A stretch of 64,000 nucleotides of DNA from Oceanisphaera marina (GCF_014643915.1 NZ_BMKE01000019.1:1-64000), one strand, 5' to 3'. Numbered from the stretch's first letter, positions 1 to 8,478 are shown. Notes: generated from the sequence alone by a model not told the origin. Numbers and translations are program-made.

Positions 1-96
1 CCTCAGGAATGGTTACGCGCCGTGGTCCGCGCCTGCATCGAAAAAACGAATTACCCCATTCCTGAAGAATTGTGTGCGTCAAGCCACTCTGGGTGA
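1..96 (+). CDS. 3' end of an unidentified gene (partial)
   Basis: Frame 1 is open from the window edge to a TGA at 94-96 and gives 31 residues, including the stretch RAVVRACIEKTNYPIPEEL, which reads like ordinary protein. The upstream part is outside the window. I do not recognise the family. It is followed at once by repeat-rich intergenic DNA, which fits a real gene end. It could also be a chance open frame, because 31 codons is short. Confidence 0.35.
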   Translation, partial: PQEWLRAVVRACIEKTNYPIPEELCASSHSG

Positions 97-124
97 ACTG
101 TTACGGGTTTGGTGCTGTCTGCTC

Positions 125-178
125 TGGATTCCCGCCTTCGCGAGAATGACGAGGGTGGTTCGCGAGAATGACGATGGG
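125..178. repeat. dRS3-like dispersed repeat, copy 1
   Basis: The core reads GGATTCCCGCCTTCGCGAGA and continues into ATGACG, followed by a second half ending CGCGAGAATGACGATGGG. A close copy lies at 441-500 and a shorter one at 12290-12316. The ATTCCC...GGGAAT(GACG) architecture resembles Neisseria dRS3 elements. That resemblance is from memory of the motif, not from a search. Confidence 0.6.
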
Positions 179-242
179 CAGTCCGCAGGTATAAGCGACG
201 CCAACAGGCCACTCCCTGGCATCAGGGAGGGCAAAGGGATCT

Positions 243-282
243 GCTCAGCCGACCATCCGCGCCACGGATGGCGCGGCTGAGC
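243..282. repeat. Compound inverted repeat
   Basis: GCTCAGCC (243-250) pairs with GGCTGAGC (275-282), and inside it GCGCCA (259-264) pairs with TGGCGC (269-274). A competing pairing is CCATCCG (253-259) with CGGATGG (265-271). It has no T-tract, so it is more like a repeat element than a terminator. The rest of the 97-515 gap shows no convincing gene; the open frames across it consist of repeat sequence. Confidence 0.5.
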
Positions 283-440
283 CCCCAGGGATGGGTTTAC
301 GGCGTGTCGGGGGAGCGGGCCCTTTGTCCGACCTTTGCAGAGATACCAAATTGGCTGTGTGAAAGTCGAGGTTTGGTGGTGGTTTTGGGTCGGCTTTTTT
401 GGGATGACGGTGCACGGGGCCAAGTTCGGTGCCATATGCC

Positions 441-500
441 CTGGATTCCCGTCCCCGCCTACGCGAGGATGACGTTCCTTCGCGGGAATGACGATGGGGG
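441..500. repeat. dRS3-like dispersed repeat, copy 2
   Basis: GGATTCCCGTCCCCGCCTAC is followed by GCGAGGATGACG and then CGCGGGAATGACGATGGG. The layout matches the copy at 125-178: an ATTCCCG arm, a first TGACG and a second GAATGACGATGGG. Confidence 0.6.
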
Positions 501-518
501 GTTCACAAGAATAATGAC

Positions 519-547
519 AAAAAAACGCCGGCTTTTGCCGGCGTTTT
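519..547 (-). terminator. Intrinsic terminator of the dgc-etf operon
   Basis: AACGCCGGC (524-532) and GCCGGCGTT (537-545) form a 9-bp stem with a four-base loop. On the minus strand the stem is followed by seven T. It lies 29 bases past the etfB stop. Confidence 0.85.
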
Positions 548-575
548 GCTGTCTTCCCCAAGACAAACTTTAACC

Positions 576-1364
576 CTACTTTCTCAATACCCCCTCCTCT
601 ACCAGCAGATCAAAGATGGCCTTGGCGGCGGCCTGGGGATCATCGCGGATGATCTGGCCCTTGCCGCCCTGAGCCTTGGCGGTGGCCTGCTTGAAGCGGT
701 CGGCGGCGGTTTTGGCGGTCGATACCTTGAGCCGTTTGGGCCGGGACTTGGCTGCCGACAGGGTCCACTCGGCCCGGGCCAGATCCGCTTCGGTGGCCGG
801 CGTCAGCCGGGCAATGTTGCCACGTCGGGCCCTGGCAAAGGCAATCTGCCGGGGCTCGGCGGCGGCGCTTTCCACACTGGCGACGAAGGGCAGCTTGACC
901 CTGATGCGCCGGCGCTGACCTCTGGGTAGCGCCTGCAACAGGCTGACTTCGTCGTTCTCGATACTCTCGATGGCCGCTATGCCGGTCACCAGCGGCCAGC
1001 CCAGGCGCTCGGCCAGCAGATAGGGCAACAGGCCGGAGCCTTCGCCACACTCGGCCCGTACCCCGGTCAGCAGGATATCCGGCTGCTGCTCGCTCAGGTA
1101 GGGGTAAAGCACCGCCAGGGCATCGTCTTCCGCCGTCTGCTTCAGCACCGTCAGGCCGTCGATACCCATACCCAGATAATCGCGCAGGGCATCCTGCTCG
1201 GGATCACCGGCGTGAATGGCGCTCACCTTGCCGTTCAGAGACTCACTCAGAGACAAGGCCAGCTCCAGGGCGCAGGCATCCTGATGGGCACGCCGTGCGC
1301 GCCCGGATACCGGATGTTGGCCCTCGGAGACCAGCACGGCAATGTTCAGGGTATCAGGCTGCAT
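576..1364 (-). CDS. etfB: Electron transfer flavoprotein beta subunit
   Basis: Beta subunit of a heterodimeric electron transfer flavoprotein. It is expected to accept electrons from DgcA/DgcB and pass them toward the quinone pool. The protein is 262 residues, about the family's usual size, and keeps the ETF-beta layout: an N-terminal nucleotide-binding alpha/beta domain, a central LLTGVRAECGEGSGLLPYLL-type segment and the LPRGQRRRIRVKLPFVASVE region. I chose the ATG at 1364, because AGGAGG lies six bases upstream; an in-frame GTG at 1367 is the alternative. The start overlaps the end of etfA by 11 bases, so translation is probably coupled. It is the last gene of the operon, ahead of the terminator at 519-547. 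It belongs to the divergent ETF group linked to betaine catabolism rather than the housekeeping pair. Confidence 0.85.
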   Translation of the reverse strand: MQPDTLNIAVLVSEGQHPVSGRARRAHQDACALELALSLSESLNGKVSAIHAGDPEQDALRDYLGMGIDGLTVLKQTAEDDALAVLYPYLSEQQPDILLTGVRAECGEGSGLLPYLLAERLGWPLVTGIAAIESIENDEVSLLQALPRGQRRRIRVKLPFVASVESAAAEPRQIAFARARRGNIARLTPATEADLARAEWTLSAAKSRPKRLKVSTAKTAADRFKQATAKAQGGKGQIIRDDPQAAAKAIFDLLVEEGVLRK

Positions 1365-2604
1365 CACTCACCTCCTGGTTGGATTTGGCTTCGACCAGTT
1401 TCATCAGCTCGGCCAGAATTTCGCTGCTGTCACCGATGGTGGTCAGGCTGGCCCGTTTGACCATGTCACAGTCGGCATCCCGGTTGATGGCGACCACCTT
1501 TTCACACTTGCCGATGCCCTGCAGATGCTGCACGGCGCCGGAAATGCCGATGGCGATATAGACACGGGCGCTGATCCAAGTACCGGTCGCCCCCACCTGA
1601 CGGTTGCGGGGCATGAAGCCGTCGTCCACCGCCACCCGGCTGGCCCCTTCCGAGGCGCCGAGCAGGGTGGCGGCCTGATGGAACTGGGGCCAGTCGTGCA
1701 CACCGTTACCGGCCGAGAGAATAAACTCGGCTTCGGCCAGGGGAATTTCGGCGGGATCCACCGCCACCTGACCCAGGTCTTCGAGCCGGGAGCTGATGGG
1801 CGCCGACAGCTCCAGCTTCTGCTCCAGTTCGAGCGGGCCGGCTTCATAGCGGTACTCGCCGCACGGCAGGGCGCATTCTTCCAGCAGCAGCATGACCCGC
1901 GACCAGGGCCGGCTGATATCCCGGTTACCGGCGCCGTTTCTGGCCAGCAGATAGTCTGCTTCCAGCTTCCATACGCCGGTGGCCGGGCGCTCGCCCAGGG
2001 CCACGCCCAGCCGGCGGCCCAGCTCGGCGGACTCGCCGCTGTCGGGCAGCAGCCAGTACAACGGTTTCAGGGTATTTTCTACCCGAGTACACAGCTGACT
2101 CCAGGCCTCGGGCTGATAACCGTCGTACTGGGGCCCCTTTACCTGCAGCAGCCGATCGATACCGGCACCTTCCACGCTTTCCTTCAGTTCGCCACAAAGC
2201 ACCCCCAGCACCGCCGTCGGCACTTCCCGGGCTACCGCCAGCTGCTGGGCCTGGCCCAGCACGTCTTTGCTGTGACTGTTAAGGCGACCGCCGCTGGTCT
2301 GCAGCCAGACGGCGATATAGGCCTGGGGCTCCACCACCTGGTGCAGCGGCAATACCGGCTGCTCGCTGCGTTTCCTGGATGACAGCTGGGTCACTCCGGC
2401 AACGCCATTCATGTTCAGGCGGTCCAGCCGGCGCAGGCCGCTGGGGCCGTATTGCCACTGGGGTCTGGGGTTCTTGCGCAGCAAGCCGGTCGGGCCTCGG
2501 CTTGGCTGACCATTCAGCTCTGCATTCAGATCATCATGACGAGGATGAAGCCGGTTGCGCAGTATCCAGGTCAGGCGCGGATCACGACGAGTCAATTCAG
2601 ACAT
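1354..2604 (-). CDS. etfA: Electron transfer flavoprotein alpha subunit
   Basis: Alpha subunit of the ETF pair, 416 residues. This is longer than a housekeeping EtfA (about 310) because of an N-terminal extension of roughly 90 residues rich in Arg and Pro. The C-terminal FAD-binding domain is recognisable in AVDDGFMPRNRQVGATGTWI, in YIAIGISGAVQHLQGIGKCE and in VVAINRDADCDMVKRAS. It starts inside the end of dgcB (8-base overlap) with a strong AAGGAGG ribosome-binding site. Its position directly after dgcB matches the dgcAB-etf arrangement of pseudomonads, where this ETF is the presumed partner of dimethylglycine demethylation. Confidence 0.85.
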   Translation of the reverse strand: MSELTRRDPRLTWILRNRLHPRHDDLNAELNGQPSRGPTGLLRKNPRPQWQYGPSGLRRLDRLNMNGVAGVTQLSSRKRSEQPVLPLHQVVEPQAYIAVWLQTSGGRLNSHSKDVLGQAQQLAVAREVPTAVLGVLCGELKESVEGAGIDRLLQVKGPQYDGYQPEAWSQLCTRVENTLKPLYWLLPDSGESAELGRRLGVALGERPATGVWKLEADYLLARNGAGNRDISRPWSRVMLLLEECALPCGEYRYEAGPLELEQKLELSAPISSRLEDLGQVAVDPAEIPLAEAEFILSAGNGVHDWPQFHQAATLLGASEGASRVAVDDGFMPRNRQVGATGTWISARVYIAIGISGAVQHLQGIGKCEKVVAINRDADCDMVKRASLTTIGDSSEILAELMKLVEAKSNQEVSDAA

Positions 2605-4591
2605 GGGCAGCTTCCTCCTTTGGCTGTTGCTGCACCGCTTGCGGCACTTTTTGCTGCACTATTTGTTGCGGCACTGTTTGCTTCGAGCCGGGCACGATCA
2701 GCGCCTCCAGCAGCAGCTCGGCAATCTCCTTCACCTCGGGCCGCGGCTCCACCACCCCTTCCAGCATCTGGGTACATTGCGGGCAGGCCACCGCCATCAG
2801 CTCGGCGTTCACCGCTCTGGCGTCGTCCATGCGCATGTCGGCGATACGGCGCTCGCCCGGTATATCGGTGATCGGGGCACCGCCACCGCCGCCACAACAG
2901 CGGGAACGAAAACCGCTGCGTTCCATCTCGGTGCGCTCGTACCCAAGCTGATCGATCAGGTAACGGGGCGCGTCATAGACGCCGTTGTACCGGCCCAGAT
3001 AGCAGGGATCATGATAGGTCATGCGCGCATTGCCGTTGGCAGTGAACTGCAGCAGCCCCTGCTGATGCAGTTCGGCCAGCAACTCGGTGTGGTGCACCAC
3101 CCGGTAGTCTCCGCCCAGCTCGGCATATTCGGTGCCCAGGCACTGCAAAGCATGGGGATCGGCGGTAACGATGCGGTTGAACTGATACTTGCCCAGGGTA
3201 CGAATGTTGGCCTTGGCCAGGCGCTGGAAGGTGGCTTCATCGCCCAGACGACGGGCCAGATCACCGGAGTCCAGCTCCTCGTCACCGAGAAAGGCAAAGT
3301 TCACGTTGGCGGCCTTGAGCAGCTTGACCAGGGCACGCAGGGTACGCTGGTTGCGCATGTCGAAGGCGCCGTCACCCACCCAGAACAGAATATCGGTCTC
3401 TCTGGTCTGCTTGAGCAGGGGAATCGACAGGTCCGCCGCCCAGTGGCTGCGGCTGGCCGGAGACAGACCACCCGGGTTGTCGGTGGCAATCAGGTTTTCC
3501 AGCACTTCCTGGCCTTTGCCCGGGGTGTCGCCCCGCTCCATGGTCAGGTAACGGCGCATGTCCACCACCGCATCCACGTGCTCGATCATCATGGGGCACT
3601 CTTCCACACAGGCCCGGCAGGTGGTACAGGACCACAGGGTCTGACTGTCCAGCATGCTTTCCACTATCGGCTTGTCGGGGCAACCGGTGCGGGCGGCGCT
3701 TTCCTGACCCGGGTGGGCGCTGCCGTGATAGATCACTTCCTCCTGAGCGGCCATGGAGATCACCATGTCCTGGATAAGCTTCTTGGGATTCAACGGCTGC
3801 CCGGCGGCAAAGGCGGGACACTTGCTTTCGCAACGACCGCACTGCACACAGGCATCGAAACTCAGCAGCTGGTTCCACTTGAAGTCGGTCACCTTCTCCA
3901 CGCCCAGCTTGTCGGCGTTCAGATCCAGCGCCTTGAGGCCGGTATCCCGACCGCCGCCGAAACGGGCAGGACGACGATGGAAGGCCAGGTGCAGGGCGCC
4001 GGCAAAGGCGTGCTTCATGGGGCCGCCCCAGGTCATGCCGAACACCATTTCACCCAGGCCCCAAATACAGGCGGCCAGCAACAGCAAGGCCAGCAGACCG
4101 CTGCCGAATCCTTCGGGCAGTATGCCGGTAGCCGGCAGAGTCGCCAGGAAGAAGCCGACCGAAAAAGCCATCAGGCTCTTGGGCAGGCGCTGCCAGGGCC
4201 CTCTGGAAAGACGTGAATTGGGCAGTTCGGCAGCCGGTTTGCGACGGCGCAGCCACACAAAAATCGCGCCTGTCATCATAAGCAGACTCGCCGCCAGCAG
4301 CGGCCAGGTCAGCCAGGCAGTCTTCAGACCAAAACCATGTACCAGCACCACCAGCACCAGCGCCAGCACAAAGCCGCCGCCGGTGGCCACATGGGTGTTG
4401 GACATGTACTTGTCGCGCGCCACCACATGGTGCAGGTCAACCAGATAGCGCCTCGGCATGGCGGCCAGACCCTGCCAGAACGAAACCGGACTGGGCTGTC
4501 CCTGGCGCCACAGGAGTACTCGCCGTACCGCCCCAGCGAGGCCTAAGGCAAAGACGAGCAATAACAGATAGGGGATCACAGGCTCAAACAT
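2597..4591 (-). CDS. dgcB: Dimethylglycine demethylation protein DgcB, membrane Fe-S subunit
   Basis: A 664-residue protein with several membrane segments in the first 180 residues, two CxxCxxCxxxCP ferredoxin motifs (C248/C251/C254/C258 and C322/C325/C328/C332), and C-terminal CCG-type domains (a CCGGGGG segment, and ACPQC near residue 620). This is the layout of heterodisulfide-reductase-like electron carriers such as DgcB. It probably works with DgcA in removing a methyl group from dimethylglycine to give sarcosine, passing electrons to the adjacent ETF or the membrane. The last 30 residues are an unusual Gln/Val/Pro-rich tail. It sits 46 bases downstream of dgcA and overlaps etfA. Confidence 0.9.
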   Translation of the reverse strand: MFEPVIPYLLLLVFALGLAGAVRRVLLWRQGQPSPVSFWQGLAAMPRRYLVDLHHVVARDKYMSNTHVATGGGFVLALVLVVLVHGFGLKTAWLTWPLLAASLLMMTGAIFVWLRRRKPAAELPNSRLSRGPWQRLPKSLMAFSVGFFLATLPATGILPEGFGSGLLALLLLAACIWGLGEMVFGMTWGGPMKHAFAGALHLAFHRRPARFGGGRDTGLKALDLNADKLGVEKVTDFKWNQLLSFDACVQCGRCESKCPAFAAGQPLNPKKLIQDMVISMAAQEEVIYHGSAHPGQESAARTGCPDKPIVESMLDSQTLWSCTTCRACVEECPMMIEHVDAVVDMRRYLTMERGDTPGKGQEVLENLIATDNPGGLSPASRSHWAADLSIPLLKQTRETDILFWVGDGAFDMRNQRTLRALVKLLKAANVNFAFLGDEELDSGDLARRLGDEATFQRLAKANIRTLGKYQFNRIVTADPHALQCLGTEYAELGGDYRVVHHTELLAELHQQGLLQFTANGNARMTYHDPCYLGRYNGVYDAPRYLIDQLGYERTEMERSGFRSRCCGGGGGAPITDIPGERRIADMRMDDARAVNAELMAVACPQCTQMLEGVVEPRPEVKEIAELLLEALIVPGSKQTVPQQIVQQKVPQAVQQQPKEEAAHV

Positions 4592-4637
4592 AGGGGCTTA
4601 CCTCATGGCGCCGGAGCAGGCTCCGGCGCCTTTCAAA

Positions 4638-6698
4638 TCAGAAGTCCTTGCACAAGCGCAGGGCGTCATAGATGGCGGCATAAGTGTTGCGCTGGGATAC
4701 GCAGTCACCAAGACGGAACAACAGGTATCCCTGGCCGTCGTGAGACAGGCTCGGCTGGGGCTGGGCCGCATACAGGGCTTCCAGATCGATCTGGCCCTTG
4801 TTGACGGAGTCGGCCTTCAGCTCGTAGTAGAGCCGCTCGTCGGGGCGGATACCGTTCTCCAGCACCACCTGATCCACCACCCGCTCTTCTTTCTGGCCGG
4901 TGTACTCGTTTTCGAGCACCGCTACCACTTTGTCCCCTTCCCGGTACACCTGCTGCAACGTCAGATCGGAGGTCATGATCACCTCCCGCTCGTACAGTGA
5001 ACGATAATAGGTGGGGAAGGTGGTACCACCGATGCCCACTCCCGGCTTGATGTCGTCGGTGACCATCTCCACCTGGCTGCCCTTGGACGCCAGATAGTCA
5101 GCCGCCGACATGCCGCTGAATTCACAGATGGTGTCATACACCAGCACGTTCTTGCCCGGCTCCACCTTGCCCGACAGAATATCCCAGCTGCTGACCACCA
5201 GTCCTTCTTCTGCGCCCCACTCCGAGTTCTGCTCGAGGAAAGGGGTACCGCCTACGGCCAGGATCACCACGTCCGGATTTTCCGCCATCATGGCCGGCAT
5301 GTCGGCCGCGATATTCAGGCGCAAATCCACCTTCAGACGTGCCAGTTCCAGGGCAAACCAGCGGGTGATACCGGCAATCTGATCGCGCTGCGGCGCCTTG
5401 GCCGCCAGGGTGATCTGACCACCCAGCTCGGGCGCCTTCTCGAACAGCACCACCTCATGACCGCGCTCGGCACAAACCCGGGCCGCCTCCATGCCCGCGG
5501 GGCCACCGCCAACCACCACTACCTTGCGTTTACGGCCACTGGTGGGCTCTATGATATGTGGCATGGTGGATTCACGGGCGGTGGCCGCGTTCTGGATACA
5601 GAGCACGTCCAGCCCCTGGTACTGACGGTCGATACAGTAGTTGGCGCCCACGCACTGGCGAATTTGATCGACCTGGCCCAGCTTGATCTTGGCGATCAGG
5701 TGCGGGTCGGCCATGTGTGCCCGGGTCATGCCCACGAAGTCGACATAGCCGCCTTCGATAATACGCTGGGCCTGGGTCGGGTCCTTGATGTTCTGGGCAT
5801 GGATCACCGGTACCGTCACCACTTCCTTGATGCCTGCCGCCAGGTGCAAGAAGGGCTCGGGCGGGTAGCTCATGTTGGGGATGACGTTGGCCAGGGTGTT
5901 GTGGGTGTCACAACCGGAGCCGATCACGCCGAAGAAGTCGAGCAGGCCGGTGTCGTCGTAATACTTGGCAATCTGCTTCATGTCGTCGTGGCTGAGGCCG
6001 TCAGGGTGGAATTCGTCACCACAGATGCGGATGCCCACGGCGAAGTCGCGACCAACCTCGGCGCGAATCGCCTTGATCACTTCCAGGCCAAAGCGCATGC
6101 GGTTTTCGAAGCTGCCGCCCCACTCGTCGGTGCGCCGGTTGACCCGCGGACTCCAGAACTGATCGATCAGGTGCTGGTGCACGGCGGAAATCTCAACGCC
6201 ATCCAGTCCGCCTTCTTTCGCACGCCGGGCCGCCTGGGCGTAATCGCCGATGATGCGCTGGATATCTTCCGGCTCTATGGTCTTGCAGGTGGCGCGGTGC
6301 ACCGGCTCGCGGATGCCGGAAGGCGACAGCAGAGTGCTCCAGTTATAACCGTCCCAGCGGGAGCGACGCCCCATGTGGGTGATCTGAATCATGATCTTGG
6401 CGCCATGCTTATGCATGGCTTCAGACAAATCCTGAAAATAGGGAATGATGCGGTCGGTACTCAGGTTGACCGAACTCCACCACTCTTGGGGGCTGTCGAT
6501 GGACACCACGCTGGAGCCGCCACAGATGGCCAGGCCGAGACCGCCCTTGGCCTTTTCTTCGTAATATTTGACGTAACGTTCTGTGGTCATGCCGCCGTCG
6601 GTAGCATGCACCTCGGCATGGGCCGTGCTCACCACCCGGTTACGAATGGTGAGCTTGTTGATATTCATGGGTTGAAACAAGGCGTCGAACTGTCCCAT
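4638..6698 (-). CDS. dgcA: Dimethylglycine demethylase subunit DgcA (Old Yellow Enzyme family)
   Basis: A 686-residue enzyme related to trimethylamine dehydrogenase and 2,4-dienoyl-CoA reductase. The N-terminal FMN barrel starts FDALFQPMNINKLTIRNRVV. A central cysteine cluster (C349, C355, C367) would bind the 4Fe-4S centre, and a C-terminal FAD/NAD(P) domain carries VVVVGGGPAGMEAARV. The second cysteine of the usual CxxCxxC pattern is alanine (A352 in CVGANYC), leaving three of the four expected ligands; I recall the same substitution in DgcA orthologues but could not check it. The predicted role is demethylation of dimethylglycine to sarcosine. It precedes dgcB in the same operon. No other family member fits as well. 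Confidence 0.92.
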   Translation of the reverse strand: MGQFDALFQPMNINKLTIRNRVVSTAHAEVHATDGGMTTERYVKYYEEKAKGGLGLAICGGSSVVSIDSPQEWWSSVNLSTDRIIPYFQDLSEAMHKHGAKIMIQITHMGRRSRWDGYNWSTLLSPSGIREPVHRATCKTIEPEDIQRIIGDYAQAARRAKEGGLDGVEISAVHQHLIDQFWSPRVNRRTDEWGGSFENRMRFGLEVIKAIRAEVGRDFAVGIRICGDEFHPDGLSHDDMKQIAKYYDDTGLLDFFGVIGSGCDTHNTLANVIPNMSYPPEPFLHLAAGIKEVVTVPVIHAQNIKDPTQAQRIIEGGYVDFVGMTRAHMADPHLIAKIKLGQVDQIRQCVGANYCIDRQYQGLDVLCIQNAATARESTMPHIIEPTSGRKRKVVVVGGGPAGMEAARVCAERGHEVVLFEKAPELGGQITLAAKAPQRDQIAGITRWFALELARLKVDLRLNIAADMPAMMAENPDVVILAVGGTPFLEQNSEWGAEEGLVVSSWDILSGKVEPGKNVLVYDTICEFSGMSAADYLASKGSQVEMVTDDIKPGVGIGGTTFPTYYRSLYEREVIMTSDLTLQQVYREGDKVVAVLENEYTGQKEERVVDQVVLENGIRPDERLYYELKADSVNKGQIDLEALYAAQPQPSLSHDGQGYLLFRLGDCVSQRNTYAAIYDALRLCKDF

Positions 6699-6726
6699 CC
6701 TGGATCCCTCTGCTGACTTGTCTGGC

Positions 6727-6741
6727 GGCCGGTAACCGGCC
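6727..6741. repeat. Short perfect palindrome between operon genes
   Basis: GGCCGGT-A-ACCGGCC forms a tight inverted repeat in the 90-base gap between the DUF5943 gene and dgcA. It has no T-tract. It could be an RNA processing or stability element in the operon transcript, or chance in GC-rich DNA. Confidence 0.35.
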
Positions 6742-6788
6742 CGACGATAACTACTATCCTGTCGCGATGACCACGCAGGCGGCGCGCC

Positions 6789-7319
6789 TTAAATCGGGCT
6801 GACCTCGAACAGGCCATAATCACAGCCACTCTGGGCGCCACTCTGGGTCTGGTGGGCCACGGTACGCACCGACAGCCCCTGGCTTTCGGCAATCTGGTCT
6901 ATTGCGCCGGCAAACCAGCCGGTAAACATGTAATCCACCATGCGATCCACCTTGCCGTACTGATAGACGAAGGCGGAATGATCCAGCCGTATCCGGGCGG
7001 TGCCGGCGGCGATGTCCAGATTTTCGATGGAAAACAAACCCCAACCACGCTGAGACAGCCGCTTCATGTAATGCTCAAACACTGCATCACCGCTGAGTCC
7101 GTGGCACTCGGCTTCTTTCTCGCACCAGTGCCAGGCAGACTTGTAGCCGGCGGGGTACAGAATTTCGGCATAACGCTCGGGGCCCAGTTCTTCTTCAATC
7201 GCCATGTGGTTGTTGACGAAAAAGTGCCGCGGCACATAGAGCATGGGCAGTGCGTCTGTGGTCCAGATGCCGGTCTCGGCGTTCACTTCAATTGGCATTT
7301 CCGGTGCATGTACTGACAT
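6789..7319 (-). CDS. DUF5943 / V4R-like small protein of the betaine operon
   Basis: A 176-residue cytosolic protein with no membrane segment. The fold signature resembles 4-vinyl-reductase (V4R)-like domains: HFFVNNHMAIEEELGPERYA near the start, YKSAWHWCEKEAECHGLSGD in the middle, and a DYMFTGWFAGAIDQIAESQG segment toward the end. Homologues sit between the dipeptidase and dgcA in pseudomonad betaine clusters, from recalled synteny. The biochemical role is not known. V4R domains elsewhere bind small ligands or assist cofactor handling, so a helper role for DgcAB is possible but inferred. A clear AAGGAGA ribosome-binding site precedes the ATG. Confidence 0.75.
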   Translation of the reverse strand: MSVHAPEMPIEVNAETGIWTTDALPMLYVPRHFFVNNHMAIEEELGPERYAEILYPAGYKSAWHWCEKEAECHGLSGDAVFEHYMKRLSQRGWGLFSIENLDIAAGTARIRLDHSAFVYQYGKVDRMVDYMFTGWFAGAIDQIAESQGLSVRTVAHQTQSGAQSGCDYGLFEVSPI

Positions 7320-7349
7320 TGTGATTCTCCTTACTTCCTTGTGTATTGC

Positions 7350-8330
7350 TTATGCGCCCCAGACGTCTTTCAGCACGCGCATCCAGTTGCCGCCCATGAC
7401 TTTCTCTACCTGACGCGGCGAAAAACCATGTCGCAGCAGGGCCTCGGTCAGGTTGGGGAATTCACCGATGGTACGGATACCCTCGGGGTTGATGATGTCA
7501 CCGAAGCGGGTAAGACGACGGGCATAGCCCTTGTCGTGGGTCAGCCATTCGAAGAAGTTCTGGTCATGGCCCTGGGTAAAGTCGGTACCAATGCCGATGG
7601 CATCTTCACCGACCCGTTCCATCACGTAGGCGATGGCCTCAACGTAATCGTCGATGGTGGAATTGATGCCGTTCTTCAGGAAGGGTGCAAACATGGTGAC
7701 GCCGACAAAACCGCCGTGATCGGCGATGAAGCGCAGCTCTTCGTCGGACTTGTTGCGCGGGTGATCTTTCAAACCAGCCGGCAGACAGTGGGAGTAGCAC
7801 ACCGGCTTTTTCGACTCCAGAATCACTTCCTGGGAAGTCTGGGCACCCACGTGGGACAGATCACACATGATGCCGACCCGGTTCATTTCAGCCACCACCT
7901 CGCGGCCAAAGCCGGACAGGCCGCCGTCGCGCTCGTAACAGCCGGTGCCCACCAGGTTCTGGGTGTTGTAGGCCATCTGTACTATGCCCACGCCCAGCTG
8001 CTTGAAGATTTCCACATAACCCAGCTGGTCTTCGAAGGCATGGGCATTCTGGAAACCGAGGATCACGCCGGTGCGGCCCTCTTCTTTGGCTTTGAGAATA
8101 TCGGCGGTGGTGCGCACCGGACGGATCAGATCGGCATGCTCCTGGAAGTGGCGGTTGAAGGCGGCGATGTTGTTAACGGTGCCCTGAAAGCCTTCCCATA
8201 CCGACACGGTACAGTTGGCCGCGGTAAGCCCGCCACGACGCATGTCTTCAAACAGTTCCCGCCCCCAGTTGGCGATGATCAGGCCGTCAATCACGACCGC
8301 CTGGTTATGTAGTTCAGCTGCATTTTGCAT
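7350..8330 (-). CDS. M19-type (renal dipeptidase family) protein, first gene of the dgc operon
   Basis: A 326-residue protein of the membrane-dipeptidase family by overall layout: FKQLGVGIVQMAYNTQNLVG, CDLSH (H160), YSHC (H181), GIGTDF and a C-terminal GGNWMRVL. The N-terminal metal-binding H-x-D is absent: the DGLII segment at D15-I19 stands where DGHND is expected. The bridging glutamate also appears to be replaced (GFQNAH, Q94). It lacks a signal peptide, so it is cytosolic. It leads the operon that includes dgcA/dgcB, so it may process a small amide or act as a non-hydrolytic binding protein; neither is established. An AAGGAAGG site precedes the ATG. Confidence 0.8.
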   Translation of the reverse strand: MQNAAELHNQAVVIDGLIIANWGRELFEDMRRGGLTAANCTVSVWEGFQGTVNNIAAFNRHFQEHADLIRPVRTTADILKAKEEGRTGVILGFQNAHAFEDQLGYVEIFKQLGVGIVQMAYNTQNLVGTGCYERDGGLSGFGREVVAEMNRVGIMCDLSHVGAQTSQEVILESKKPVCYSHCLPAGLKDHPRNKSDEELRFIADHGGFVGVTMFAPFLKNGINSTIDDYVEAIAYVMERVGEDAIGIGTDFTQGHDQNFFEWLTHDKGYARRLTRFGDIINPEGIRTIGEFPNLTEALLRHGFSPRQVEKVMGGNWMRVLKDVWGA

Positions 8331-8420
8331 GGCCAGACCTTCCTTGAATGAATGTGGCTGGTGGCATTGAAGCCACCGGATTCAAGGGCAGTCTAGCCCG
8401 AGGCACCCTGGGCACACTGG

Positions 8421-8454
8421 CTGAAAACGACGAGCACATAGCCAAAAACGTCAC
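8421..8454 (-). promoter_or_regulatory. Candidate GbdR operator upstream of the dgc operon
   Basis: Read toward the operon, GTGACGTTTTTGG is followed 21 bp later by CGTCGTTTTCAG. The two CGTTTT cores are exactly two helical turns apart, as expected for a direct-repeat site of an AraC-family activator. It lies about 90-125 bases upstream of the dipeptidase start. The 11-mer CTGAAAACGAC within it recurs exactly upstream of gbcA. The assignment to GbdR is inference. Confidence 0.45.
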
Positions 8455-8478
8455 GCCTGGCGACAAACTCCAAAAAGT

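Noticed and set aside
79-573. Open frames of 101-160 codons at the left edge
   Set aside because: They run across dRS3-like repeats, inverted repeats and a terminator; Pro/Arg-rich nonsense.
2555-4216. 553-codon plus-strand frame opposite dgcB
   Set aside because: Antisense shadow of dgcB; low-complexity His/Gln/Gly content and no recognisable motif.
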